Program-made: the position numbers and the translations under genes
The notes under the pieces: model-generated
The model's input: the letters and a program-made list of their open reading frames with translations, nothing else
What the model was told of the DNA's origin: nothing
Databases searched by the model: none
Shown here: positions 36,365 to 45,761 of the stretch, one piece after another
Numbering within the stretch: the stretch's first letter is position 1
Layout of the letters: each line of letters starts with the position of its first letter
Assembly (NCBI RefSeq): GCF_030547545.1
Contig: NZ_JAUOQE010000018.1
Coordinates: forward strand, 1 to 64,000
DNA length: 64,000 nt
DNA from: Amphritea sp. 1_MG-2023
GTDB lineage: Bacteria > Pseudomonadota > Gammaproteobacteria > Pseudomonadales > Balneatricaceae
Reading direction: 5' to 3'

Positions 36365-38710
36365 TTATTCCGATCTAAACCAACGCTTAAAAATATCCAG
36401 CGGGTTATTTATAACAGTGTCACCACACCCAGAAGACTGTTGCGGCTCGGTACCTTCAATAAACGGTAACTGACGCGCGCCCTCGCAACCTTCACCGGAC
36501 ATCAAACCGGTGGCATCTTCGACCCAATGATACTGGATATTCTCCGGTCTTTCTGCCACAAATGGCTGTGGATGAGCCTGCGCCATAAAGTCAGTCCAGA
36601 CGCGCAGCGCGCCACTGCTACCCGTTAACGGTAAGGGTTTATTATTATCCAACCCTAGCCAGACCACCGCCAAACGATCGCCAGCAAACCCCGCAAACCA
36701 GCTATCTCGCTGATCATTGGTGGTGCCGGTTTTGCCCGCTACGGTCAAACTTCGCGGTAAACGGCGATAGACAGAACGCGCCGTTCCCTCACTCACAACC
36801 TCTTGTAAGGCATACTGAATCAGATGTACGGGCGCCGCATCCACCGTTTGTAAAATATTGAACGGGTAACGAGATAGTTCTTCGTTATGACTATCTGTGA
36901 CCATGCGAATCGCTCGCATGGGTACCTGAAAACCGTTACCGGCAATAGTCTGATAAAGCTGAGCCACCTCCAATGGCGATAATGCCGTAGAGCCCAATAA
37001 CATCGATGGATACTCACGTATCTCCCGTTGTAAACCGAGCCGCTGCAACATATCCACCACTTTATCGGTACCCACTTCTAGCCCTAAACGCGCGGTTGAT
37101 TGATTATACGAATGCGATAGAGCACGGTGCAGCGGTACTGGACCATGACTCGTGCGGCCATAGTTCTGTGGTCGCCACACATCACCATTCGCCAATTTCA
37201 CTTCGATCGGCTCATCATCGATGATCGATGCAAGGGTATAACCCTGCTCCAGCGCCGCGAGGTATACCGCTGGCTTTATCAAGGAGCCAATGGGCCGCTG
37301 CGCATCCAATGCCCGATTAAACCCCTGATAGCGCGTATTACGGCCGCCAATCACCGCCAGCACTTCGCCACTCAGCGGATTACTCACCACCATACCGCCT
37401 TCTAACGCCTTAACGGATGCACCATAACGTTTGTGCAGATTAGCCGTCACCTCAACCAAACTATTTTCAGCCCTTATCTGAGCAATCGGGTCCAATGCGG
37501 TAAATACCCGCAGTCCTTCGCTGTTGAGCGCCTCTTCAGGATACTCTTGCCGTAATTGCCGTTTGACTAAATCGAGATAAGCTGGATAAGCGCCTTTCTG
37601 TAAACTCTGCTGCTTGACCACGCTCAGCGGCTGCTGCTCAGCCTTAGTTCGCTCTGCGGCGGAAATACTGCCTTGTTGTTGCAGCATCTTCAGCACCAGG
37701 TTACGACGCTCCATGGCTCGCTGAGGATGCCGACGCGGGTCGTAAAAGGAGGGGCCTTTTACCATGGCCGCCATTAATGCCACCTGATGCAGCTTTAATT
37801 CACCAATCGGTTGCGCAAACAGATACTGACTGGCCAGACCAAAGCCATGTATCGCTCTCGATCCCTCCTGCCCCAAATACACTTCATTCAGATAGGCTTG
37901 TAGAATTTCATCCTTGCTGTAATGTAAATCCAACAGCATCGCCATTGGAATTTCTGCCAACTTACGGCTCAAGGAACGCTCGGCGCTAAGGTAAAAGTTT
38001 TTAATCAGTTGTTGCGTTAGGGTGCTGCCTCCCTGCACAAAACGACCGGCTTTGATATTCGCCAGCATCGCTCGAGCGATACCTCGCAAAGAGATACCAT
38101 GATGGTGATAGTAGTTACGGTCTTCTATGGCGATCAGCGCATCCACGAGGTGAGGTGGCGCTTGCGCTAACTGAATCAGGTCACGGTCTTCATTATCTTT
38201 CGGATAAATACCGCCAATCAGCATCGGTTCCAAGCGCACCAACGGTAACTGCCGACCAGCGGTATCGCGTATACGGCTGACACCCGCGCCATTAAAATCA
38301 ATCAGTAACGACTGTGCACGTTCGGGACCATCAGGGAAATTAAAGCCTCGGGTAAAAACACGGACACGCGTAGACGCCCACTCGGCACTACCCGGCTGAG
38401 TAGCACGGGAAGTGAACTGATAACCTAGCCCTTGCAGTTCTATTTTCAGATCATCGCGACTCAGCGGCTGCCCTGGAAACAGTTCCAATGGGCGGGCATA
38501 CACTTTCGCCGGCAATGCCCAGCGTTTACCTTCAAATTTAGCCCGCACCTGCGCATCAAGGTACACCAACCCTGCGGCAGCAATCACCATCATGACGAGC
38601 GTCAATTTCAGTATCAATTTCAACAGACGCCGCTTCCAAGATGGTTTTTTAGGCGTCGTTTTACGACTCTTTTGTGTACGAGATGCTGCTGCCACTCTCT
38701 TTTTTGCCAT
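36365..38710 (-). CDS. mrcB: Bifunctional penicillin-binding protein 1b
   Basis: PBP1b polymerises and crosslinks peptidoglycan. The 781-residue protein has a basic cytosolic head, one membrane helix (about 32-52), a UB2H domain (65-160), a glycosyltransferase domain with catalytic E196 (IAIEDRNYYHHHG) and QGGSTLTQQL, and a transpeptidase domain with SLIK (S476, K479), SYN (S534-N536) and KTGTT (K660). All catalytic residues are present. The following gene codes for a TPR lipoprotein, its likely activator. Confidence 0.96.
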   Translation of the reverse strand: MAKKRVAAASRTQKSRKTTPKKPSWKRRLLKLILKLTLVMMVIAAAGLVYLDAQVRAKFEGKRWALPAKVYARPLELFPGQPLSRDDLKIELQGLGYQFTSRATQPGSAEWASTRVRVFTRGFNFPDGPERAQSLLIDFNGAGVSRIRDTAGRQLPLVRLEPMLIGGIYPKDNEDRDLIQLAQAPPHLVDALIAIEDRNYYHHHGISLRGIARAMLANIKAGRFVQGGSTLTQQLIKNFYLSAERSLSRKLAEIPMAMLLDLHYSKDEILQAYLNEVYLGQEGSRAIHGFGLASQYLFAQPIGELKLHQVALMAAMVKGPSFYDPRRHPQRAMERRNLVLKMLQQQGSISAAERTKAEQQPLSVVKQQSLQKGAYPAYLDLVKRQLRQEYPEEALNSEGLRVFTALDPIAQIRAENSLVEVTANLHKRYGASVKALEGGMVVSNPLSGEVLAVIGGRNTRYQGFNRALDAQRPIGSLIKPAVYLAALEQGYTLASIIDDEPIEVKLANGDVWRPQNYGRTSHGPVPLHRALSHSYNQSTARLGLEVGTDKVVDMLQRLGLQREIREYPSMLLGSTALSPLEVAQLYQTIAGNGFQVPMRAIRMVTDSHNEELSRYPFNILQTVDAAPVHLIQYALQEVVSEGTARSVYRRLPRSLTVAGKTGTTNDQRDSWFAGFAGDRLAVVWLGLDNNKPLPLTGSSGALRVWTDFMAQAHPQPFVAERPENIQYHWVEDATGLMSGEGCEGARQLPFIEGTEPQQSSGCGDTVINNPLDIFKRWFRSE

Positions 38711-38770
38711 GAGCTACGTATAATCCTCTGTGAAATCCGGCAACTACTTACTAAATTGCATACCTATTCT

Positions 38771-40378
38771 ATGACTCAAGCACTGATCACTGCCCTATCA
38801 GATCCTAGCCATTATCCTCATCCGACTGATGCCATTCGGGTGATTGAGACGCATATCTCGTGGGTAATTCTAACGGGAGAGATCGCCTATAAAATCAAAA
38901 AGCCGGTTAATTTTGGTTTCCTTGATTTTACTAGTTTAGAGAGTCGTAAACACTACTGTCATGAAGAGCTACGACTCAATCAGCGCTTGGCACCGGATAT
39001 TTATCAGCAGGTCATCGCCATTTGCGGCACGCCCGCCAACCCTACATTAATGAGCACGCAATTAACCCCGCCTGAATCGACAGACACGGTTAACATCGAT
39101 GGTTTGCCTAACGCGAGCGAAGCGGAGATTCCCTTCGAGTATGCGGTTCAAATGCGTCAGTTTGATGATTCCCTGCGACTCGACCGACTGCTATTGAATA
39201 ATACCCTACAGCCTGCTCATATTGATGAATTGAGTCAACAAATTGCTGACTTTCACCTGCGCGTCCCCCACGCCAGTACCGATGGTCCGTGGGGCGAACC
39301 GGATACCATCTGGCAAGTTGTCAGTGATAACTTCAGCCATACCAGCGAACACTTAGACACACTGGATGACTGGATGGAACTTCAACAGTTGGCGTATCAA
39401 GTCAGTCAACAGTTTCGCAGTCTGGCGTCAAAAATAGAGCAGCGTAAGCGGGAAGGCAATATCCGCGAATGTCATGGCGACTTGCATCTAGCCAACACCA
39501 CCTTACTCGATGGTCAGGTAAGATTGTTTGACTGTATTGAATTTAATCTTGAGTTTCGTTGGATCGATACCATCTGCGATCTCGCCTTCCTGTTAATGGA
39601 TTTAGAAGCCAATCAACAACATGCCTTATCCCATCGCTGCCTCAACCGCTATTTAGAGATCACCGGCGATTATGATGGCACTCAATTACTGAACTTCTAC
39701 AAAGGCTATCGAGCCATGGTGCGAGCTAAAGTCGCGATGATCGGTGCAGCACGCAATCTGACCGAGTATCGACGCTACACTAAGCTCGCCTTAAGCTATG
39801 CGAACAAACCCTCGCCAGTACTATTTTTGATGCATGGCGTATCCGGTAGCGGCAAAAGCTATCTCAGCCAGCAGCTACTGGAACACAGTTCAGCCATTCG
39901 CATCCGCTCGGATGTAGAACGCAAACGCTTACACCGCGAACTCAGCTTAAAAGGCGATAATCTCGAGCTATATGGCAATGAGATGAATGTACATACTTAC
40001 AATCATCTCAAAGCGCTCACTCGAAAGCTGCTCAACGCCGGTGAAACCGTGATCGTCGATGCCACGTTTATTCGCGAACGCACGCGCAAAAATTATCTAA
40101 AAATGGCGACTAAACTGGGGGTTGAAATACGTATTATCGCCTGTCATTGCAATCAAACAGTCATGGAAAAACGCTTAATCAGTCGTCAACAAATAGGCAG
40201 TGATCCTTCCGATGCCGATGTCAGCATTATGCGTCAACAACAAGAAAGCCAACAGCCGCTAAAAGCTGAAGAACTCGCTTACAGTTACCGAGTAGATACC
40301 CTCGGTGATAATGCTATTGCAGACCTCTGTCAGCAGATTGATCAAGATCCACTGATTCATCTCCCCCTGACGCCCTAA
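38771..40378 (+). CDS. Two-domain protein: aminoglycoside-phosphotransferase-like and P-loop kinase
   Basis: A 535-residue protein with an N-terminal APH-like kinase domain (about 25-320, ECHGDLHLANTTLLDG with the catalytic D, then LFDCIEFN) and a C-terminal AAA/gluconate-kinase-like domain with the P-loop GVSGSGKS (356-363). This fusion is common in proteobacteria beside mrcB; its substrate is not known to me. The frame is open 339 bases upstream across the start of mrcB on the other strand; the ATG at 38771 matches where family likeness begins. It is divergent from mrcB. Confidence 0.8.
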   Translation: MTQALITALSDPSHYPHPTDAIRVIETHISWVILTGEIAYKIKKPVNFGFLDFTSLESRKHYCHEELRLNQRLAPDIYQQVIAICGTPANPTLMSTQLTPPESTDTVNIDGLPNASEAEIPFEYAVQMRQFDDSLRLDRLLLNNTLQPAHIDELSQQIADFHLRVPHASTDGPWGEPDTIWQVVSDNFSHTSEHLDTLDDWMELQQLAYQVSQQFRSLASKIEQRKREGNIRECHGDLHLANTTLLDGQVRLFDCIEFNLEFRWIDTICDLAFLLMDLEANQQHALSHRCLNRYLEITGDYDGTQLLNFYKGYRAMVRAKVAMIGAARNLTEYRRYTKLALSYANKPSPVLFLMHGVSGSGKSYLSQQLLEHSSAIRIRSDVERKRLHRELSLKGDNLELYGNEMNVHTYNHLKALTRKLLNAGETVIVDATFIRERTRKNYLKMATKLGVEIRIIACHCNQTVMEKRLISRQQIGSDPSDADVSIMRQQQESQQPLKAEELAYSYRVDTLGDNAIADLCQQIDQDPLIHLPLTP

Positions 40379-40407
40379 GTCATCCGGTCCCATCACCTCT
40401 CAAGGCG

Positions 40408-41166
40408 TTAGGGGCCGCTGACAAACACCGGCCAGGGATCGCTAACCACCTGAGTCACCGCTGCGCCATAGAGCTGACTGAGTTTCGCTGCCGTCATCAC
40501 CGTCGCAACCGCGCCCACCTCAATCACTTCACCCTGTTGCAATAAAACCACTTGATCGGCCACTTGCGCTGCCAGATTGAGATCGTGCAAGACACAACAG
40601 ACAGCGACACCGCTATCGGCCACCGCGCGAATATGCTGCAACAGTAACTGCTGATATTTGAGATCCATTTCACTCACGGGTTCATCCAGCAATAAAACCT
40701 GACATTCCGCGCCCACCTGTGCCAACACACGGGCAACTTGTACGCGCTGCTGCTCGCCACCCGACAGCGAGGTATAGTCTCGCTGAGCCAATGCTTGCAG
40801 TTCAAACTGAGCCAAGCACGCGGCGACACGGCTAGCCAGCAAGTCAGGCGAGAGCATTAATGGATAACAGCCTAATGCCACGACTTCTGCTACTCGAAAC
40901 GGAAAGTTCAAGGGCTGCTGTTGTGTATACATCGCCAAAAAGCGGGCACGCAACGGTGGATCAATCTCACTGATGGACTGCTGCTTAAGATGGACACAGC
41001 CACTATCGGGTGACTGCAATCCCGCTAACAAGCCTAACAGGGTCGACTTGCCGGCCCCATTCGGCCCTAACAACACGGTAATTTCGCCGGCAGGTAACGT
41101 CAGGCTGATATCAGTAAGTAAGTGATTACTATTACGCGTCAAACAGACTTCTGACAGCTTCAACAT
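40408..41166 (-). CDS. hmuV: Heme ABC transporter ATP-binding protein, HmuV-like
   Basis: The 252-residue ATPase powers import of heme or a similar iron chelate. It has Walker A GPNGAGKS (34-41), signature LSGGEQQ (134-140), Walker B LLLDEP (158-163) and the switch histidine in VLHDLNLA. The VALGCYP region and the TQQQPLNFPF segment fit HmuV better than FecE or BtuD, but substrate is inferred. Its start overlaps hmuU by seven bases. No substrate-binding protein is encoded nearby. Confidence 0.8.
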   Translation of the reverse strand: MLKLSEVCLTRNSNHLLTDISLTLPAGEITVLLGPNGAGKSTLLGLLAGLQSPDSGCVHLKQQSISEIDPPLRARFLAMYTQQQPLNFPFRVAEVVALGCYPLMLSPDLLASRVAACLAQFELQALAQRDYTSLSGGEQQRVQVARVLAQVGAECQVLLLDEPVSEMDLKYQQLLLQHIRAVADSGVAVCCVLHDLNLAAQVADQVVLLQQGEVIEVGAVATVMTAAKLSQLYGAAVTQVVSDPWPVFVSGP

Positions 41167-42149
41167 ACACGTAACTCCCGTTGACGGCGGGTTAACAACA
41201 AGAGAAAAAATGGCCCACCCACCAGCGCCGTCACAATGCCTACCGGTAGTTCAGCCGGCGACACCAAGATACGTGAGATAATATCTGCAAAAGTGAGTAA
41301 CGCCGCACCGAGCAATGCCGATAACGGCAGCAGACGACGATTATCCGGCCCGATCATCAACCGCACCAAATGCGGCACGATCAAACCAATAAAGCCGATG
41401 ATGCCCGTCAGAGCGACGACCGCCCCCACACCCAAGGCAATCAATAAAATCATAACCCGTTTACAACGCATAACGTCTAGCCCCAACAGACTCGCCTGCT
41501 GTTCACCCAAGAGCAGCAGATTGAGCTTTTGACCATAGCGCGGTAACAACCACAACACCGGTACCACGGCCATCAATAGCACCAACAAATCCTGCCAGCG
41601 GCTATGATTCAAACTGCCCAACATCCAAAAGCTCAACTGTCGCAGTTGCTGATCTGCCGCCATATATTTCAAACCACCGAGTCCCGCTAAAGCAATCGCA
41701 TTAATGGCGATACCACACAGCAGCATATTGGTCACCGACACGCCCTGCATTGTCAGCGATAATCGCGCTACTAACAGAGTGGTGAGTACGCCTCCGCCAA
41801 ACGCCGCCAGCGGTAACATCAATCCCCCTAGCCAATAAACCGAACTACCGAGTAACACCATCATGATGCCCGCACTGAGCGCTGCACCGGCAGAGATACC
41901 GATCAAGCCAGGGTCGGCCAATGGATTACGAAACAGGGACTGAGCCGCTGCGCCGGTAATAGCGAGTACGCCTCCAGCTAACAGCGTCAATAACAACCGT
42001 GGCAGTCGTAACTGCCAGAACACCTGACTGGCAACAGAATCATCGAATATCGTGGTCAGATCTAAGCTCGTCGGACCGATTAATAACGATAGCAGTATCA
42101 TCAGCGGTAACAGACAGCCGATACCCCAGACAGCTTTACGATGGCTCAT
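41160..42149 (-). CDS. hmuU: Iron-chelate/heme ABC transporter permease, HmuU-like
   Basis: A 329-residue FecCD-family permease with about nine to ten membrane helices. Seen are the LRLPRLLLTLLAGG and GAAAQSLFRNPLADPGLIG segments near the start, and the GIIGFIGLIVPHLVR coupling motif that contacts the ATPase. The frame opens with a TTG one codon earlier; the ATG at 42149 shares one base with the TonB stop (TGATG), so translation is coupled. Confidence 0.87.
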   Translation of the reverse strand: MSHRKAVWGIGCLLPLMILLSLLIGPTSLDLTTIFDDSVASQVFWQLRLPRLLLTLLAGGVLAITGAAAQSLFRNPLADPGLIGISAGAALSAGIMMVLLGSSVYWLGGLMLPLAAFGGGVLTTLLVARLSLTMQGVSVTNMLLCGIAINAIALAGLGGLKYMAADQQLRQLSFWMLGSLNHSRWQDLLVLLMAVVPVLWLLPRYGQKLNLLLLGEQQASLLGLDVMRCKRVMILLIALGVGAVVALTGIIGFIGLIVPHLVRLMIGPDNRRLLPLSALLGAALLTFADIISRILVSPAELPVGIVTALVGGPFFLLLLTRRQRELRVC

Positions 42150-43051
42150 CAATGTTTCTCCAATACAAAGTCAATCGGCACTCGCACATAAGACGCAACC
42201 GCAATACCGTTTTGCCTCGCAGGCACAAATTGCCAATCCTGCACGGCCTTTTGCGCCGCTCGGTCGAGCAGTTCAGATCCCGAACTTTGCGCCACCTGTA
42301 ACGCCTCAACCGCACCATGACGATTAATCGTCACCTGCAACATGACGCGCCCTTCAATCCCTCGCTTGCGAGCGAGTCGTGGATATTGCGGTGGAGACGG
42401 CGGCGTCATAAAGCTTGGCTGCGCATGATATATCGGCGCACCCTGCGCGACGCTAGCCGTAGACGAAGGCGCTGAGCTGACCAGCGACCCTGAGGCAGTG
42501 GATGTCGGCTTGAGTGTATCAAGCACGGCTGTAGATGCCGCTGATGCGGAAGAGGCCTGCAACGCAGCGGTATTGATAGTGTTATATCGAGTCGGCAACG
42601 GTGCTGCGACGATCTCTGGCGCTTCTATTGCTGCTTCTGTTGCCGCTGTCGCTGTGTGATTAAGTGGCTTTGACGCTGTGATCGGTTGGCTGATCGGCTG
42701 ATTGATCGGCTTTGCAGCCGATGTCGAGTGATCGGCGGGTTTATCGAGAATCGCCTTAGACGTTGATGGCGTCACCTGATGCTCAGAGGTAGTTTTAAGC
42801 CGTTCATCACTGTCGCGAAGAGGCTTGTTTCGGGCATCGGCCGATTTTTCATCCGCAACAACAGCACTCGCCTCACCGACAGTCGATGCTGACACGGTCA
42901 GGTTAATCGCCAAGACATCAGCCCCGCCGATATTGGCGGCGTGCCAAGACATCCACCAGCCACCTATCAGGGCTAAATGAACAACGCCGGACAAGCCAAT
43001 GCTCATGACAAAGAAACGCCACTTCAGTAGAGCGGCCAGCAGGCTGTTCAC
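42149..43051 (-). CDS. tonB: TonB-family energy transducer
   Basis: A 300-residue protein with an N-terminal membrane anchor (about 15-38), a long low-complexity Ser/Ala/Thr/Pro-rich periplasmic span (40-215), and a C-terminal TonB domain (about 220-298; PQYPRLARKRGIEGRVMLQV, then YVRVPIDFVL). It passes proton-motive energy to an outer-membrane receptor. The linker lacks the long Pro-Glu/Pro-Lys runs of E. coli TonB. It heads an operon with hmuU and hmuV; no exbB, exbD or receptor gene is present here. Confidence 0.85.
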   Translation of the reverse strand: MNSLLAALLKWRFFVMSIGLSGVVHLALIGGWWMSWHAANIGGADVLAINLTVSASTVGEASAVVADEKSADARNKPLRDSDERLKTTSEHQVTPSTSKAILDKPADHSTSAAKPINQPISQPITASKPLNHTATAATEAAIEAPEIVAAPLPTRYNTINTAALQASSASAASTAVLDTLKPTSTASGSLVSSAPSSTASVAQGAPIYHAQPSFMTPPSPPQYPRLARKRGIEGRVMLQVTINRHGAVEALQVAQSSGSELLDRAAQKAVQDWQFVPARQNGIAVASYVRVPIDFVLEKH

Positions 43052-43069
43052 AGATTTAAGTCACTTTAA

Positions 43070-43106
43070 TTATAGGCTTTAGTTATAGGCTAGAGTTATA
43101 AGCTAG
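43070..43106. repeat. Three 11-13-bp direct repeats upstream of tonB
   Basis: TTATAGGCTTTAG, TTATAGGCTAGAG and TTATAAGCTAG follow each other without gap, starting about 20 bases upstream of the tonB start. They may be regulator sites or simple slippage products. No Fur-box match was seen in this gap. Confidence 0.7.
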
Positions 43107-43207
43107 TTTTTTATCCGCTAAGATGGATAACCAATATTGGCGATTATAATAGCAGTATCAATACAACTGTCTGACATTTTCTCATCAGATTATTAATCGG
43201 ATTCACC

Positions 43208-43552
43208 ATGACGACTATCACACCACTCATACTTATCAGCGAACTCCCCGAAAACAGCACCAAAGGTATCAAACTGGGCGAGCGAAACCTATTTGCCGTC
43301 AATCATCAAGGCAAGCTCTACCTCTACGAAAACCGCTGCCCTCACAAAGGTATCCCTCTGGAATGGATGCCTGACACCTTCCTCGATGTTGAAAAACAGT
43401 TTATTCAGTGCGCTACCCACGGCGCCCTATTTACTATCGATGAGGGCCTCTGCATTGCCGGCCCTTGCACCGGCGCCACATTAACATCGATTGAATTTGT
43501 CATTATTGAAGGACAGATCTGCCTAGCATCAGCCTCAGAGACACACCGGTAG
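43208..43552 (+). CDS. Rieske-type [2Fe-2S] ferredoxin-like protein
   Basis: A 114-residue stand-alone Rieske domain. The two cluster half-motifs are CPHKG and CATHGA, each with one Cys and one His, typical of the soluble NirD/BphF-like ferredoxins that serve oxygenases or nitrite reductases. No partner oxygenase is nearby, so its electron acceptor is unknown. It is divergent from the tonB operon. Its last 18 bases overlap the 3' end of convergent sfsA. Confidence 0.8.
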   Translation: MTTITPLILISELPENSTKGIKLGERNLFAVNHQGKLYLYENRCPHKGIPLEWMPDTFLDVEKQFIQCATHGALFTIDEGLCIAGPCTGATLTSIEFVIIEGQICLASASETHR

Positions 43553-44239
43553 TCGATGACTAATGGTGACCTCTCGCGGCGTAATGCGGGCACCATAGGC
43601 ATACACTTCAACCCCCGCCGCCACCGCCTCACGCAGCAGCCGACCATACTCGGGATCAATATGATCTGCCGGCCGTACCTGCTCTATTCCGGTATGCGGC
43701 ACACAATAGATCAGCACCGCGCGATGCCCCTGCGATACCATCAACATGAGTTCGCGTAGATGCTTCGCACCACGCGTTGTCACGGCATCGGGAAAAGAGC
43801 CAATTCCATTCTCCTCCAACAGGGTGACATTTTTAATTTCAACATAACACGGCGATCGCCGCGAGCTTTCCAACAGCAGATCAATACGGCTATTCTCATC
43901 GCCATATTTTACTTCTTGACGTATCTGCTGATAATTTTGCAACGTCTCAATCACACCGTTTTCAATCGCTTCACGAATCAACGCGTTCGCCCGCCCGGTA
44001 TTGATACAGGCCCAAAAACGTCCCTCGACTTGCACCAACTCCCAACCAAACAGGTATTTACGTTGTGGATTCCCCGAATTTTGAATCCACACTTCACTGC
44101 CAGGGTCGGCGCAGTTTTTCATCGAGCCCGTATTAGGGCAATGCACCGTCAACAGCTCTCCATCATTCAACTCAATATCCGCCAAAAAACGCTTATAACG
44201 TTTAATCAGGCGCCCCGACTGCATATGCGCTAATTGCAT
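43535..44239 (-). CDS. sfsA: Sugar fermentation stimulation protein SfsA
   Basis: A 234-residue SfsA-family protein, with the conserved HCPNTGSMKNCADPG, KYLFGWELVQ, EVKYGDENSRIDLLLE and YVEIKNVTL segments. The last two look like the acidic active site of a PD-(D/E)XK nuclease fold; the cellular role of SfsA is unsettled. The gene's start shares one base with the stop of the upstream aminotransferase. Its 3' end overlaps the Rieske gene. Confidence 0.93.
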   Translation of the reverse strand: MQLAHMQSGRLIKRYKRFLADIELNDGELLTVHCPNTGSMKNCADPGSEVWIQNSGNPQRKYLFGWELVQVEGRFWACINTGRANALIREAIENGVIETLQNYQQIRQEVKYGDENSRIDLLLESSRRSPCYVEIKNVTLLEENGIGSFPDAVTTRGAKHLRELMLMVSQGHRAVLIYCVPHTGIEQVRPADHIDPEYGRLLREAVAAGVEVYAYGARITPREVTISHRLPVCL

Positions 44240-45396
44240 CAGCTCAACCTCGCCCGTAGACGGGCTAATGCGGTTTCGATCTGTGCGACACTGGTGGTAT
44301 AGGAGAAACGGATATAACGATTCGCTTGATAGTCTCCAAAATCGATACCGGGCGTCACCGCTACTTTATCTTGCTCAAGCAACGTCCAACAGAAGTCGAA
44401 GGTATTATCCGTAAAACGGGAGGCATCAGCATAAACATAAAAAGCCCCCTCGGGCGTCAGTGGGATACCGAAGCCCAACGACCGCAAGCCCTTCACCAGT
44501 ATATCCCGGCGCTCTTTGAACGCTTCTCGGCGTTGTTCTAAAATCTCTAGCGTATCCGGCTGAAACGCCGCCAACGCGGCGTATTGCGCAATGGTCGGCG
44601 GTGAAATAAATAGGTTTTGCGCCAACCGTTCGACCTCTGGGGCCGCCGCCTCAGGCACCACAGTCCAGCCCAAGCGCCAACCGGTCATGCCGAAATATTT
44701 CGAGAAACTATTGAGGACAAACGCATCTTGATCCACCGACAGCACCGAGGTCGCATCAAAACCATAGGTCAAACCATGATAAAGCTCATCAACCACCAGC
44801 CGCCCAGCATGACTTTTAACCGTTTGTGCAATCAGCTCTAGCTGCTCTCGATGCACCACACTGCCCGTGGGGTTCGATGGCGAAGCCAATAACACACCCG
44901 CCGTATTCGCCTGCCAGTGCTGCTCGATCAAGTCTGGCGTTAGCTGATAATTATCCGCTGCTGTCACCGGCACTAACTGACCTCGCGCCTCCAGCAGACG
45001 TAAAAAGCGCGGATTACAGGGGTAGCCTGGGTCGGCCATCATAAATGTTTGACCCGGATTAGCTAACGTCGCGAACACCAACAATAACGCGCCCGATGCG
45101 CCCGCCGTCACAATCACTCGCTCGGCAGGGATATCTAAGCCGTAACGCTGCTGATAAAAGCTCGCGATCGCTTCCCTTAATGGCGGAATCCCCGCCGCAG
45201 GGGTATATTGTGTATGCCCCTCTTGAATCGCCGCGATGCCTGCGGCGGCAATCGGTGCAGGCGTCGCGAAATCGGGTTCTCCGGCACACATGTGCACCAC
45301 ATCATGGCCTTGTGCATCCAGCTCTTTCGCTCGTTTTAGTAGATCCATCACTTTAAAAGACTCAATATCGGCGACCCGATGCGACCAGTTATTCAT
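44239..45396 (-). CDS. PLP-dependent class I/II aminotransferase
   Basis: A 385-residue fold-type I aminotransferase of the AspC/AAT-like group. The PLP lysine is in NSFSKYFGMTGWRLGW; upstream are the VTAGASGALLLVF and SPSNPTGSVV motifs and the conserved Asp before the internal aldimine region (VVDELYHGL). Substrate cannot be read from sequence. A similar gene stands at this place before dksA in Pseudomonas. It is divergent from dksA and coupled to sfsA. Confidence 0.85.
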   Translation of the reverse strand: MNNWSHRVADIESFKVMDLLKRAKELDAQGHDVVHMCAGEPDFATPAPIAAAGIAAIQEGHTQYTPAAGIPPLREAIASFYQQRYGLDIPAERVIVTAGASGALLLVFATLANPGQTFMMADPGYPCNPRFLRLLEARGQLVPVTAADNYQLTPDLIEQHWQANTAGVLLASPSNPTGSVVHREQLELIAQTVKSHAGRLVVDELYHGLTYGFDATSVLSVDQDAFVLNSFSKYFGMTGWRLGWTVVPEAAAPEVERLAQNLFISPPTIAQYAALAAFQPDTLEILEQRREAFKERRDILVKGLRSLGFGIPLTPEGAFYVYADASRFTDNTFDFCWTLLEQDKVAVTPGIDFGDYQANRYIRFSYTTSVAQIETALARLRARLS

Positions 45397-45761
45397 GACA
45401 GACGACTCCCTTGTGACGCGTATTTGAAAGGTCGCGATTATACATTAGTCATAGCGTTAACGCAGAATTCTCATCCTAGAAAGCGATTGATTGTGCCGCG
45501 TATAATCGCTAATCCCTGCTATAATTGACGTTTGAGCAGGTTTAATGCCGTAAACGCTTATCATTAAGTTTCAACAGCAAGATCTAAAGCTTAATGATAA
45601 CAAGCTAGTTTTTTGTTCTGGGGGGCTGGTGCTAACTCGAAGGTTCTGGTAACTTCAGCTCCCTTCTGATGGATGGATTAAACACCTTCGGTATAAAAGC
45701 CGTTGGTACAAGCGTTCGGGCACGGTTGCCCGACCTGTTGAGAGAGAAGCGAGGCAGAACT
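45397..45761 (+). promoter_or_regulatory. Promoter and structured leader of dksA
   Basis: Two TATAAT boxes (about 45501 and 45523) lie some 240-260 bases before the dksA start, leaving a long leader. Inside it TTATCATTAAG (45558-45568) and its exact complement (45590-45600) form an 11-bp stem, and a second, imperfect GC-rich hairpin follows between about 45618 and 45664. An upstream in-frame ATG at 45669 would extend DksA by 31 residues that do not match the family, so I treat it as leader. Confidence 0.5.

Noticed and set aside
38432-38770. N-terminal extension of the two-domain kinase
   Set aside because: These codons lie antisense to the start of mrcB and have no likeness to the family; the ATG at 38771 fits.
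45669-45761. 31-residue N-terminal extension of DksA
   Set aside because: Not part of the DksA family pattern; the ATG at 45762 has the ribosome site.
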